Part shown: positions 42,545 through 53,596 of the stretch, piece by piece | How positions within the stretch are numbered: the first letter of the stretch is position 1 | How the letters are laid out: the number at the start of each line of letters is the position of its first letter | Assembly: GCA_015680685.1 (NCBI GenBank) | Contig: MNCI01002315.1 | Span: forward strand, 1 to 64,000 | Origin: Gnetum montanum | Taxonomy: Eukaryota > Streptophyta > Gnetopsida > Gnetales > Gnetaceae | DNA: 64,000 bases | Direction of reading: 5' to 3' | Notes under the pieces: generated by a model | The model's input: the letters and a program-made list of their open reading frames with translations, nothing else | Told to the model about the DNA's origin: nothing | The model's database searches: none | Program-made: the position numbers and the translations under genes

Positions 42545-45318
42545 TCATGTGGTTCCTGGTGGTGGTGGCTCATCCATGGGTGCATTTCCTTTGTCCTATG
42601 CTCCAGGCTTCTAAAATTGATAGCTTTGAAGAAGTGCCTAAAGTTTCTCCTCTTTTATCTGAGGATCATGAGCCATCCATGCTGATGTTCCAATGTTTGA
42701 TGGAGCCAACACTTCCCATGGACATGGTAGCCATGGGAACATTTGATTGGCCTTGACATACCATGCTACAAATAGTTGTCATTCCTCTTCATAAGCTCTA
42801 GCTTTGTCTTTGAGTTCCTGGTAATTTGTAAACCATCAAGAAAAATTTGCTGCTACATCTTTTTGACTTTGGTAGCTGGCCTTTACCACCTCCAATTTAG
42901 AGTTTGCAACCTCTAATTTTTGCAATGTTTTCTTATGTTCGGCAAATTTAGCTTCATATCTTGCGTAAGTGGTTGCTACTTGCTTCTTGAGCTTATTCCT
43001 CAGGCATCCTGCTATCAGCATGGCTAAGTTGGCATGTCGTAGATTTGCCAACTCCATGTATTCTTTAAGATCTTAAATCTGTAGGTCCCAGCTTTTTAAG
43101 TTTGCCTAATGGGCAAGCGCACAAGTATCCAGAATGGCTCACCAATCAGTGTTTTGAGAACTGAGGAAGTTGATATGTGCTTTGGCCATTTGGAGTTCCT
43201 TCTTAGTGATTTCCTTGTACATGCCCACCTAGTCGCAGAAGTGCTCCTTTAATCTTTCATGCTTATTAGCCTCATTTTTTCATGTCCTTATTTCAATAGC
43301 TATCTTTTGTCAGATGACACATACCTTCTCCATTGAGAGGGTTTTGTTTTCTTTGGCTATGCAACTTATATCTTAGTTGACTCTTATTAATTGTTCTCTC
43401 ATTTATTGAAGTATTTCCTCAAGAACATTTTTCTATTTTTCAATGGTAGTCAATCGAAGGTTCTTAGCAGCAAGTTATTTATTCTCCTCTTGTAAGGCAT
43501 TGAGGGCTTTGGCATGGGCATATGCTTTTGCTTTTACTATTGATGCATTCCAATCGATCTTCTCTTTTTCCATCACCACCCTTTTATTCTCCATTAAAAA
43601 TTCATTCAGTTGCTCTATTCTAAAGGATTCTAACTGATCGGTTGCAACAAATTGGAACAGATCCCGTCGTTCAGCTTGTAGGATGATAAACTTTTCTTGG
43701 AGTCTTTGTAACTTGACTTCTGCATGTTTGGCCCTAACCTCAGCCATGAATAGCTTTCCTTTAGTGGTGATGAGGTGTGATTGTACTATAGTGACATTAT
43801 TGGGAATGTAAAACAGAGAAGTCATTACTTGCCTTGTCTGTAATAAATGATCAAGAACATCCTCATGCACAGCGGAAGTGATCGAGGGACCAGTTGGGAA
43901 TTGAGCATTTCTTGCTCTTGTTAGATCTACTGGTGGCACAATAGGAATGTTAAAATAATCTTTGATGTGGTTTGTGACCACCTCTACTACTCCAGCTACA
44001 TCTTGGTGTTGCATGACCACCACTATGGTATCTTCATCAGTTTCTATTGTGCTTGGAATGATGTAGCATTTTCAATGATCTATTATGACCAATGTGATTC
44101 CCATCCTTCTAATTGAATTAAGACTTCACCCCTTGCAGGATCAATTGATATGGTTGTTTGTAAAGCATCATCAATCACTTTGAAGAGATTGGCCTCATCT
44201 CTGCTCCCCCAATTGACCGTCTCAGTGATGACCTTGAGATGGCTCATAGACAATTGGTAATCTTGCAGTAGTGGTGGTGGTTGCTGGTCTTACTAGCTTG
44301 TGGATTGCGTGCTAGGTAATACTTCTTATTTTTGGCTAGGCCTTATGTCTAGAAGTTTGTAAGGCCCTATCGTTTGAGGTCTAGTGGGCCCAATCGTTTG
44401 TTCTTGTTTAGGCTCCAATGTCTCACCAACATCTTTTCTTGTGCTAGTGGCTTGAGTAATTTAGCATATGGAGCATTATGAGCTTTTCTAAGAATGTCAT
44501 TGGTGTACCCCAGAATTCTAGCATGCTAGCATAGCTTCCTGGTTAGACATGGAAAGGGTAGTGCGAACTTAATATTTTTGTTAAATATAGATGAAGCAAA
44601 TTGACATCAACCTTGCCCATCAAAATTGCACTTCCTCTTGCTACATAAGTAGACATTCTGTTTAAACCCTTTGTTAGGAAAATATGATAGGTGCCAATTT
44701 TAAAGTAAATCTTTTCTTCAAGGGTTAATTCTCCATATGTCTTATCTTCTTTGCCATACATCCTTTTTAACCATACTTTCTTGCATTGACATCAGAGTGA
44801 GTGGACAAATGAGCAACTTTGGGCCCTCTATTTGGAAGATTCAAAACTTTTGCAATGGCCTTTGTGGAGAAATCTACTAAAATTCCACCAATATCAATGG
44901 TGGTGCCCTCTTCTTTATTGTGCCAAAACTAATATGTTTCACCTAGATACCACTCTCCACTCTTCGAGAGGATGGGCCATAGTGAAGATCCCTTTAGTAG
45001 TTTCTTAACTGGCTCAAGGGAAAATTTAGTACAAGGCCCAAAATTAAGTTCCATAATCACAACAAAGGATGTGGACTTTTCTTGAATGGCTTGAACACAT
45101 TTTTGGGACAACATGAGGTGTTGTCCTTGTTCTAGTGCCCTAAGCTCTCCACCTTCTTCTTGGCCAGATTGTGCAATAACAGGAGTTTCTTGATAGATGC
45201 TGAATGATTGTGTCTCTTGCTTTGTATGTTTTGCATGAGGTCCTTGGCCTCTTCCTCCTCTTGGATGTTTAGTTGCACCTTGAGAAGGTCCTTCATGTTG
45301 TCCTCTTTTAGGGGCCAT
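42545..45318 (-). pseudogene. ORF-X of element G (best-preserved full-length copy)
   Basis: This is about 925 codons from ATG 45318 to the stop at 42547-42545. The open N-terminal 129 codons begin MAPKRGQHEG, are basic to about residue 40, then have MLSQKCVQAIQEKS and GEWYLGETYQFWHNKEEG, followed by VDFSTKAIAKVLNLPNRG, which weakly recalls the plant transposon protein domain of Athila 3' ORFs. A folded-looking part (about 44761-44543) has LTLEEKIYFKIGTYHIFLTK. The body (44023-42836) is heptad-like and Gln/Glu/Lys-rich. The C-terminus has WYVKANQMFPWLPCPWEVLA and PPPPGTT. Stops and a few frameshifts break it. No signal peptide or membrane helix. Confidence 0.78.
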
Positions 45319-45349
45319 CTGTAATCACACAAGGATCGATTGTTAGTAA
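45319..45349 (-). promoter_or_regulatory. Putative branch site and 3' splice site before ORF-X (element G)
   Basis: On the minus strand TTACTAAC (45349-45342) is followed 24 nt later by GTGATTACAG, whose AG (45320-45319) abuts ATGG. Sequence and spacing fit a plant 3' splice site. A matching arrangement is in E, and partly decayed forms are in C, D and M. Confidence 0.55.
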
Positions 45350-47290
45350 GTTTATTTAAAGAAATTCAGTTATCTTATACCTTACTCATTGCCTTTAATA
45401 AATGTTTAATACTTTTCTTAGTGTGATTCTAGAGTTAGAAATTTTTCAAGCAAGTTGCCATAAAATTTTAATGTTAGACTTGATCTATTTAGGTGACACA
45501 TATAATAGCTTAGATAACTTGGATGAAGGGAGAAAATTAGTTTGGCATGAATTTCTGATAGTACTTACCCCTATGATATCCTTATGGCGATAGCAAATTT
45601 TGAAAAAATTATGTGCAAGTTCTACAACACCCCTCCCCCATGACTAAGTTGAACACTCTGGGTTTTATTAGGTTTAATCGGAAATGAAATTGGAGTGTCA
45701 AAAAGTGAAATATTGGAAGTTGAATTTAGACTCACAAAGCTCTAAAAATCATGGAAGAAAAAGTTGAACAACTCCCCTTACATCAACTATTGAAAATGAC
45801 GTGTGTAGTGCACGGGGGTTCCCTATATATACTTTTGATGGACATGATATTGCATTGAACATGATATTAGGTACCTGATATTATGTCCCAACAAGATAGG
45901 ATACTTAGTAGAATTGGTGATTTTTTGATTTTTTAGGGCCAAAATTGAAGGATTTGAGGTAGATTCGAAATGTCTCGGGTAATGGCAAGTGGGAATTAAG
46001 GCATCAAAAGTGTAATGAAGTGGAGTCATACAATGAAGTTCTTTGAAAAGGATGAGGAAAAAGGACATGTAGTGGTTCTAAGGAATTTTCTATTAAAATG
46101 ATGACAAAGAAAAGAATAAATTTGGCAATGGAGTACTTGGAGGATATAAAATGATGTGGTGGTGTGCAACAACTACAAATTACAAAAGTCATGTAACTGG
46201 ATCCTCCCCAAAGTAGGTTCCAACCTATAATGCCCTTGTATAACCACACCTTAAAATGTTCGTAGGCACTAGAAGGGTTAAATGCAACCCGTACCTATGC
46301 AACAAAACACACACATGTTAAGTACCACTGCTATGAGGTACAAATTCTATGCCACATAAGACACAAGTTAGAAGTACTTGGACCATGAGATGAGACAAAT
46401 TGTAGAAGGGATTGTAGAGATTAGGATGTGAGGTAACTTACCCTAGGCACAATGAATTCTATGTGTTGTGCATGATTAAAGTAGCATTAGCCTTTTGATC
46501 CAAGATCAAAACCAAGTCCATACCTCTGATTAGTGACATCACATTGTTTCATCCTAATGATAGACAATCATAAGAGCATCATGATAGCAAGGTGTATGAT
46601 CGCTTGGAATTTTGTGTAAGGAAGGAGTGATTTGAATTTGTTTTTAGCACATTTTTCTTGTGCTTTTCTTTTCTACTTCACTTCTTTCTTTTCTTCTTTG
46701 CTTTCTTCTTCTTTTCTTTTTCTTCTTCTGGCAGCTTTTGCACTTGGTCTTTTCCAAAGGTGATTTAGGCATGGATGCATGTCTTTCTAGTGGGACTCCC
46801 TAGAACAACATTGAGTTCCTTTATTGAGTGCCTTTATTACAACTCTTACTTCCATTGTTTGTTAGATCTACAAGGATCTTAGTATAACCAAGTTACATGA
46901 TAGCACATACAGATGTCGCCAAAGAGAATCCACAAGTCTCCTTGATGTCACACCTTTATCATTCCCTCTTAGTCCATCACTCTTCACTCTAGGCATAATG
47001 AGTACAAAGTTACTTTAAGTTTTGATGATGATAACAAGAATATCATCATACCTAGAGCAAGAACCTCTTATTAATAGAATGGGTGGGTGGATGTTGTGGG
47101 CTCACTATCCAAATAATTAGTCACTTGTGACTTGATAACATAGAATAATGCCTCAACTGATTAGTTACATGAGTATTTTATTCATAGATAAGATTATCCA
47201 CAAAAAGATAAAATGAAAAATTGAAAAGTGAGAAATTAGAAAACAAAAAAATTTAAAACCAAAGAAAAGGAAAAACATTTACTAATTATG
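45350..47290 (-). other. Element G spacer
   Basis: This non-coding stretch is homologous to the spacer between integrase and ORF-X in C and D. It includes TTAATAAGAGGTTCTT (complement near 47070), GGTGTGACATCAAGG (near 46940) and the ATAATGCCCTTGTATAACC block (46229 on plus). The T-rich start directly follows the gag stop. Confidence 0.72.
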
Positions 47291-47294
47291 CTTG

Positions 47295-49751
47295 TTAGAA
47301 TGGGGGGTATTCCCCATGACTAAACCTTTGATCATGGTGAGACTTAATAAATGGAAAGTTAGGATCCATGCATGTTGGAAATATTGGGGTTTGGTCACAT
47401 CTAAACCACAGGGTGTCCTTTGGTGTAGTGGCAGGAACGTACCCAAATTGGGATTCACACACTTGATTAAAGTAGGCATAGTGGGGCAAATTATAAGATG
47501 TTGTTAGGTGATAAGAAGCTGATCCACTATGGCACCTATGACCATAAGATGGTATGCAAGGATTGATATGTCTCCTCATGTTGTTATATTCATTGGGCCG
47601 CATGGTTGTTGGAGTATTAATTGGTGGCTTGGATAAGGTAACAAGAGGTTTTAAGTTTGAAGAGGAAGGTGCATCATTGTGTTGGGCTTGTGTTGAGTTG
47701 GAGGATGTAGTGGTTTTAGAATTATGCTATCTCTTTCTACGACCATGCCTAAAGAAAGGACACTTTTGACATTGTGGAGGACTCCCATTGCTATTGACAG
47801 TAATAACACAAGTAATGTTCATTGGTTGGTGTTGTGGTGCAAAACCTTCTAGTACAATGGGTGGCGATGTAGAAGGAGGTGAAGGATGAGAATATTGAGA
47901 GTAAGGAGGAGTGTAAGAAATATGAGGTGATGATCTCGCAGGAGAGGACATGGGTTGATGATACTCAGGAGAGTAATAATGATGAGGTAAAGTAGAGGAT
48001 GTTGATCTAGTTGGAGAAATAGGGTGTTGAACATAATAAACACTTGGTTTTAGGTGATATGAAGGGTGTGACCAATTTGGTGATGGCCTCCCCCATGACT
48101 GGGGGTTTTGCCATTGTGGTTGAGCACAGTACTAAGGCTGGTAAGAATTTGCCCATGGATAGTACGATGAATTGTGGAATTATCTATAAAGTTGTGGGAC
48201 AAGGATGCACCCAATGTGTACTTTTGTATGAAATCTAGATGTAACATTCTTCCCCAATGCTCATGTAGATGTGATAAGATTGGGCATTGGCCTTTTGGGT
48301 GATCATACAGGAAAAAATTGCGTGGATACTATGATTTGTGGTTAAGCCCCTATCCTTATTTTCTTTAGCCCTTCTTTCCGATTGTCGAATGGTGTTCTAT
48401 CTTGTTTCTAGGTTTGGTATCGTCTATTTGTTTTGGTTGTCAAAGTTATCTTGCATGGGTCTTCCTCTAATAATGTTTGCATATTCTCCACATTTTTTAT
48501 GTACCCACTCCATCATCTTATTGATCTTTGCCTTGATTTTATTTAGTGATTTTAGTATTAGCAAAGGTAGGGATGGTTTCACCTCTCAAGGTGAGTTGAT
48601 TTCTCCTCTTCATAATTATGGACCTTTGTTATTTCAAGAGTTTGGTCCTGTTGAGATTTTTTAACATTCTCCCATTTGGCTATTTCTCCTTCTTCTTTTG
48701 CTACCTACTTAATAAGCTCTTGGAATTGATGGGTTCATAGTTCATATAGTTGACCTAAGACATACATCCATAGGGTCTCCTTTGTTTCATTATGGAGCCC
48801 ATCCATGATGTGATACATTAAGCTTTCCTCAAAGAACCCATGGCCTGGGCATTTGTTTAACAAAGAGTAATATCATTCTAAGGCCATGTCCAAGGGTTCA
48901 TGTTGCCTCTATTTCCACTTTTGGATTTGTCTCCTCAAGGATGACACTCTTGCATAGGTTTGATATCTTTCATTGAAGAGGTTTACCATTGTAGGCGAAT
49001 GACGAATTGAATTTGATTTTAAAGACATGTATCATACTTTAGCTTGGCCAACCAGTGTCATAGGAAAGAGCTTAAGGCTTTGCCACCCATTCTCAATGTT
49101 TTTCCATACACAGGCATCATAGAAGGTTTGTAAATGATGTTGTGGATCTGAATCATAGCCTCCTGAGAACTTAGGAAAGTTGTTTAAATCAAGCCTGGGT
49201 AGACGGCTTTCCTTGCGATGCCTACGAGATATCTGAATAGCCTCTATTATATGCATTAGGCTCTTAGTGGCTAGCAAGGGTTCATTGTCACTAAATAGGT
49301 TGTGAGTTTTTGAGTTGAGATAATGTTGTCTATGTTCATGTTGGCATTCTTGATTTTTCCTGTGGGTTTGATTTTTATTTCTACACTGACCCCTTAAGAA
49401 AAAGTCATTCGTGTCACAACCCGACGTTGAAAGAGTAGAGGAAGAGAGGAAATTGGAAGACTCTTCATAGCTTTTGTAAGTCTCCCAATCATCCCTTGAT
49501 ATACTCTTGCTACCCATTGAGAAGGTCCTAGGCCTTATGGGCCCCCTCATTTTAGGGGATGTGCCATCTTTACTAGAGGTGTCTAAGTTGGATGACAAAA
49601 GTCCTTGAGTATTGTTGGGATGTCTATAAACCTATGAAACTCTTGCATAAGATTGAATACTTCAAACTTCTTCTTCATCATAAATTTTGTTGGTTCTCCA
49701 ATGAATTACCTTGTGAGATGTTGCGTTATCGCTATCTTGTGAAAGAGACAT
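47295..49751 (-). pseudogene. gag: Element G gag
   Basis: It starts at ATG 49751 (MSLSQDSDNATS). The open piece 49598-49032 holds a Ser-rich N-terminus, RRHRKESRLPRLDLNNFPKF, GGYDSDPQHHLQTFYDACVW and LKLFPMTLVGQAKV. Capsid homology continues after a stop (MVNLFNERYQTYARVS, CPGHGFFEESLMYHIMDGLH). At the zinc knuckle (about 48320-48285) only LYDHPKGQC is kept; the first two Cys positions have changed to Arg and Phe. A Pro/Ser-rich tail includes CQKCPFFRHGRRKR and ends HGEYPPF at 47295. Confidence 0.8.
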
Positions 49752-49863
49752 TGTCATGAATTATGTGTGACTTAATTGAATTTAATTTCTTTGTATGAAA
49801 GACATATCGTTAATAGCCTATTACAATCATCTTGTATGATATAACTAATCTAGATAACTAGCA

Positions 49864-49885
49864 CCATCCCTAACAATGGTGACAA
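49864..49885 (-). promoter_or_regulatory. Primer-binding site of element G
   Basis: On the minus strand, directly inside the 5' LTR: TTGTCACCATTGTTAGGGAT, a diverged form of the Asp-type site seen in E and M. Confidence 0.7.
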
Positions 49886-50708
49886 TGATGAGTGGCGAGG
49901 TACCTCTACACTCAACCATACTAATACGAATGTGTATGCATGATCTGGTCAAACTCCATGGATGGACTAGTTGTGCACCTGGATGATTATATGTTGATTG
50001 TAGTTCACTATCTTCCCACTTGGACTAGTATTTTCTTTATCACATATGGTTTGGTCTAGAGTAAGGTGTATGATGTGATTCCTACTACTATGCTACTCCT
50101 AAGGATAATAAGAGATAACTTAATTAAGCTAATGGGCAATAGGAAATAAGATCTAAGCTAGCCTAAGTGTGATGAGCATCCATCCCTAATCATCTGTATG
50201 CATCTTGAACTTCATGTACTACTTTTAAGATTACCAAGTGCACATCACTTGAAGCACTACTCAATACGCTACTAGGTTACCACATAGTTACACTTAGATG
50301 TTCATGATTAAGGTGCACTCATTCCACGTTAACAACAGGAATAGTAAATGATGATAAAAGAAATATTAACTAAGAAAAAAATAATAAATAATCAACAATT
50401 AAAACAATTAACAGATAAGTGAATGTTGCAATGATGGAGTAATCTCGATCTTTATTAGTGATCATGTGCATGTCTAAGTACGTCACCCTCAAACAAAGGT
50501 TCTGTACAATTACAAGCATCACATTGCAGCACGCACTTGGAAAGAACACTAAAATTGACTATAAGAACTGAAAACTAAAAATTGACTAAAGACTTCACCC
50601 CCAAAACTTCTTCTACTTTACGGGAATAGTGATATCAGATATCCAACATCATTTCCAAGCCTGCGATATCACATACCTGATATCGGGGCATGGTACTGTG
50701 ACTCATCA
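49886..50708 (-). repeat. 5' LTR of element G
   Basis: The LTR is 823 bp, TGATG to CATCA on the plus strand. The dyad array at 50629-50684 has GATATCAGATATCC, GCGATATC and TGATATCGG. The TATA region seen in the 3' LTR has been lost in a short deletion near 50615. The flank is CTTAT at 50709-50713. Confidence 0.92.
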
Positions 50709-50713
50709 CTTAT
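50709..50713. repeat. Right target-site duplication of element G
   Basis: CTTAT, identical to 41483-41487. Confidence 0.93.
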
Positions 50714-51245
50714 GTTTTAATAAAGAGATCTAGCTCTTTCTAGAACAGTCATTAATAAAAGAAACATAATACATAGCAACTCCAAGAGAACTTGTTTTAA
50801 TATCTTTAACTAGTTCACAAACATCACTATGTATTAGTTCTAATATTTGAAGAGATTTAGCATTACTTCTTTGAAAACTGTGATGCCTCTATTTACCATG
50901 TAGACAATGATGATAGAAATCCAAGGAATCTTTTGAAAGATTAAATTTACATTGCTTGTAAAGTTCCCTAAGTCATTTTTCACCAAGATGTTCCATTCTT
51001 TTATGCCACAAATCAATACTTGAATTTCAATCAATAACTACAAGTGCACTTAATTTTTGCTTTAATGTCTTAGCTTCTAATTTATACAACTTGCCTATTT
51101 TAATTCTAGAATCCAAAAGAGATGAGTCATGCATTATTGAATATTTTCCACCTCCAAAGATAATAGTTTGTCTTGCATCATCCAATTCATTTACAGACAA
51201 AATATTTTTAGTAAGTGTTGGAATATGATGTACATTGAAAATCAA
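50714..51245 (-). pseudogene. Copia GAG-pre-integrase and integrase N-terminus
   Basis: The open piece 51245-51027 has NVHHIPTLTKNILSVNELDD and GRLYKLE-like IGKLYKLEAKTL, the GAG-pre-integrase domain. It continues LWHKRMEHLGEK (zinc His), LELIHSDVCELVKD (integrase core start) and YYVSFINDCSRKS before the G insertion. Standard copia order is followed. Confidence 0.85.
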
Positions 51246-51530
51246 TTTAATTGCTCCATTTTAAAATTGAATCTTTACCTTTCCATAACCTATAACTTTG
51301 CATAAACTATCATTACCTAATTTTACCATTCCAAGATCAGATGATGTATACTCACTGAACCAATTAACATGTGGAGTGTAGTGATGAGATGCACTTGAGT
51401 CCACATACCATGAATACTTATCAGCATTATTAGAAGATGAGATAACATACAAATATCCCTCTTGAGCAAGAGGGGGTTGATGAATTTTTGATACATTACT
51501 CTCTTTTCCCTTTTTCAAAGGGGCTTTACA
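51246..51530 (-). pseudogene. Copia aspartic protease
   Basis: The open piece 51518-51261 has YSWYVDSSASHHYTPHVNWF, where the catalytic D-S-G reads D-S-S, followed by VKLGNDSLCKVIGYGKVKIQ. The replaced Gly predicts loss of activity. Confidence 0.85.
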
Positions 51531-52255
51531 ATCTTTCTTGACATGTCCAACTTTACCACAATTCCAACATTTAGGTAGCCTCTTTACAATTTTTCGAGGC
51601 TTATTCTTGAATCAAGATCTCTTAACAAACTTTGTCTTTACATATTTTTTCATAAATAATACATCATTTTGAGGAGTAGAAGTTTTCCTTCTTACTTCCT
51701 CAGACAACAATTGACCAACAATATTATTAAAAATAAATCTAGTAGATATACTACTTATAGCCATCACAAATGTCTCCCATGAATTTGGAAGTGTGTTGGG
51801 AATGTGATGCATTGATCTTCCTCATTCATTTTCATCCCAATAGATTGCAATTGATGAACCAGTGTATTGAAGGTGTTCAAGTGTTGTGCAATGGCTGTAC
51901 TTTCAACCATTTTACATTCATATAATTACTTCTTTAAAAATAACTTGTTGGTTAGGGACCTTGTTTGATACAAAGTTTGCAATTTATTCCATAAATATTT
52001 GGCAAAAGAAACATTGAAAACATTAAGAAATATTGAATCTGAAAGACATAAATGAATTGTACTTATCACCTTCAGGTTCAAATTTTCCCACTCTTCATCA
52101 AACATTTTATTAGGCTTTACTCCTAAAATTGCATTGTGTTTGTTCTTTTCAACAAGGAGAGCCTCGATCTTGATCTTGCATAATTCATAGTTAGACACAT
52201 GAAACTTTTTAATTTCAATTTTGGACAAAGAGTTGATCATGATTTTTCCCTGCAA
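51531..52255 (-). pseudogene. gag: Copia gag with CCHC zinc knuckle
   Basis: The open piece 52255-51926 starts MQGKIMINSLSKIEIKKFHV and has LCLSDSIFLNVFNVSFAKYL, typical of the copia gag domain. After a frame break LYECKMVESTAIAQHLNTFN follows. The zinc knuckle CWNCGKVGHVKKDC (about 51575-51535) has canonical C-x2-C-x4-H-x4-C spacing and is followed by Lys-rich KAPLKKGK leading to the protease. Confidence 0.85.
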
Positions 52256-52285
52256 TTACTTGACAAAATAATAGTGGTGTGTGGA

Positions 52286-52303
52286 AGCTAGCTTCGATAC
52301 CAA
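52286..52303 (-). promoter_or_regulatory. Copia primer-binding site
   Basis: On the minus strand TTGGTATCGAAGCTAGC directly follows the LTR. It resembles the initiator-Met site TGGTATCAGAGC used by copia elements. Confidence 0.8.
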
Positions 52304-52816
52304 TGTTATTCCCAGTCGTTTGCACTAGTATAATATTAAATTTAAAGATGACGAGAGAAATTAAAAAGACACAGAGTTACCCTTGGGAAAACCTTCAAGG
52401 TGAAAAACCCTAGCAGAAAATCAGCTCTTAGACTATTAGTAGCAGTACAACTTCAAGATTGAAGCACAGAGAGAATTAATGAGAATAATGGAGAAGAATT
52501 TCCAGGGAGGATTACAACTTAGGCATTGGACATTGTTGTGTTATATTATTTGTGGTGTTAAGAATTCTCCCTTAGAGCTCCTTATATATTACTCAAGTTA
52601 CAAAATAAACCCAAAAATAAAAGGGATAATCTAGCTTATTTTGGTGGGGATAGGAATGGGATCAAAGATAACTTAGATAAGAATATAATAAGGCAAAAAT
52701 ATCCAAAGAAAATTAAGGCAAATTTGCATTCATCCACCTTACAAATGGGACCTAGAAGACTAACAATTTCTTGCTTAGCTTTTTGAAAATTTAATAGAAG
52801 ATTAAAGAGCTTAACA
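52304..52816 (-). repeat. Copia 5' LTR
   Basis: About 513 bp. Plus-strand ends TGTTATTCCC at 52304 and TAACA at 52812-52816 give the inverted terminal TGTTA/TAACA. A TATATAAGG-like box on the minus strand lies near 52580-52590. The outer end is inferred from the short inverted repeat alone, because the 3' LTR is absent. Confidence 0.65.
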
Positions 52817-53596
52817 AAACATGAAACTTAAGAATATTTTTTAGATTTGACATCAAAATCTAGAGTCCAGCTATGTAAGATCAAATCTGCATTCTTATGT
52901 ATAAATGACCATATATCTAGGGTATGTTGTAGCATTGAAGCATTGCGTAGCTTAACAAGTAGAGAAAATTGAGAATAATACTTGACATGAATGACTTGAA
53001 TATCATGTTTTTGTATCACATCATTTAACTACAAATTGAACCTTTGATTATGATAAAGATAATCCAAAATTGATATGAATACATATTGTGATGTAGAATT
53101 AGCTACCAATAACTCATATACATCATAATGAAGAACAAAATTAGTTATTCTAGTTCATCAACATTAGAACAAGACGGTGTCTCAAATTTGTTCTCATCAA
53201 CTTGTATATATGAATTTTCAAAATTAACAAAAATTTCTACTTCAATTAAAGAAGTACAAATTTTAGCCATAGTTGAAGACATTAGAGGTAATTTAGAATT
53301 CTCCATAGGGGAATTCTAGAGAGATCAAATCCATAAAAAATAATCAAAGAGAAAAAAGTAGATCCATTGAAGAAAAATGATTTTCTAGAGAAGCATCAAA
53401 TCTACTGGAGAAAAATTAGATCCATTAGGAAAGCATTAGATCTATAGGAAAAATCATCTTTAACAAAACTTGGTTTTGGTATCATGTTAAGTATGTTACC
53501 AAGTATATAGGTCTCCATGTAATCATGATCCCACTAAGACCATATTTTTACTTTTTCACAAGATTCAAATAAAATATTAATTTCACCCATTATTAT
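52817..53596. other. Unclassified AT-rich stretch between copia and element K
   Basis: This 780 bp stretch has no recognised family. It includes a 63-codon open frame on plus (53128-53319, MKNKISYSSSSTLEQDG) without known motifs, and a decayed series of AGATCCATT/AGATCTATA-like motifs at about 53330-53450. It may be the site into which F and K inserted, or remnants of another element. Confidence 0.5.

Larger units (their letters stand above)
41488..50708 (-). mobile_element. Element G: complete pol-less Athila-clan element with gag and ORF-X
   Basis: This 9221-bp element has two LTRs (41488-42369, 49886-50708), a perfect five-base target duplication, a primer-binding site, gag, spacer, a long ORF-X and a purine tract. 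The 7.5-kb interior contains no protease, RT, RNase H or integrase: the gag stop is followed directly by the spacer that in C and D follows pol. The intact ends and duplication show it integrated as a unit, so the enzymes must have come from another element. It is inserted in the integrase region of copia element F. Confidence 0.92.
38134..52816 (-). mobile_element. Element F: Ty1/copia element, split by a solo LTR and element G
   Basis: With the two insertions removed, the minus strand reads 5' LTR (52816-52304), initiator-Met type primer site, gag with zinc knuckle, protease, GAG-pre-integrase, integrase, RT and RNase H, the copia order. The coding sequence is continuous across both insertion points: RT residues on either side of 38967-39802 join as GIK/LSIK, and integrase residues on either side of 41488-50708 join as LLKHK/FEV with a one-base slip. 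The 3' LTR is missing; the element ends against LTR D near 38134-38200. Confidence 0.85.

Noticed and set aside
42545-45318. ORF-X as an envelope glycoprotein
   Set aside because: The position fits, but no signal peptide, cleavage site or membrane-spanning segment is visible; the body is charged and coiled-coil-like with a basic N-terminus.
53464-53500. TTTGGTATCATGTTAAG as a second copia primer-binding site
   Set aside because: It has a TGGTATCA-like core but no LTR end directly before it and no copia coding sequence after it on plus.
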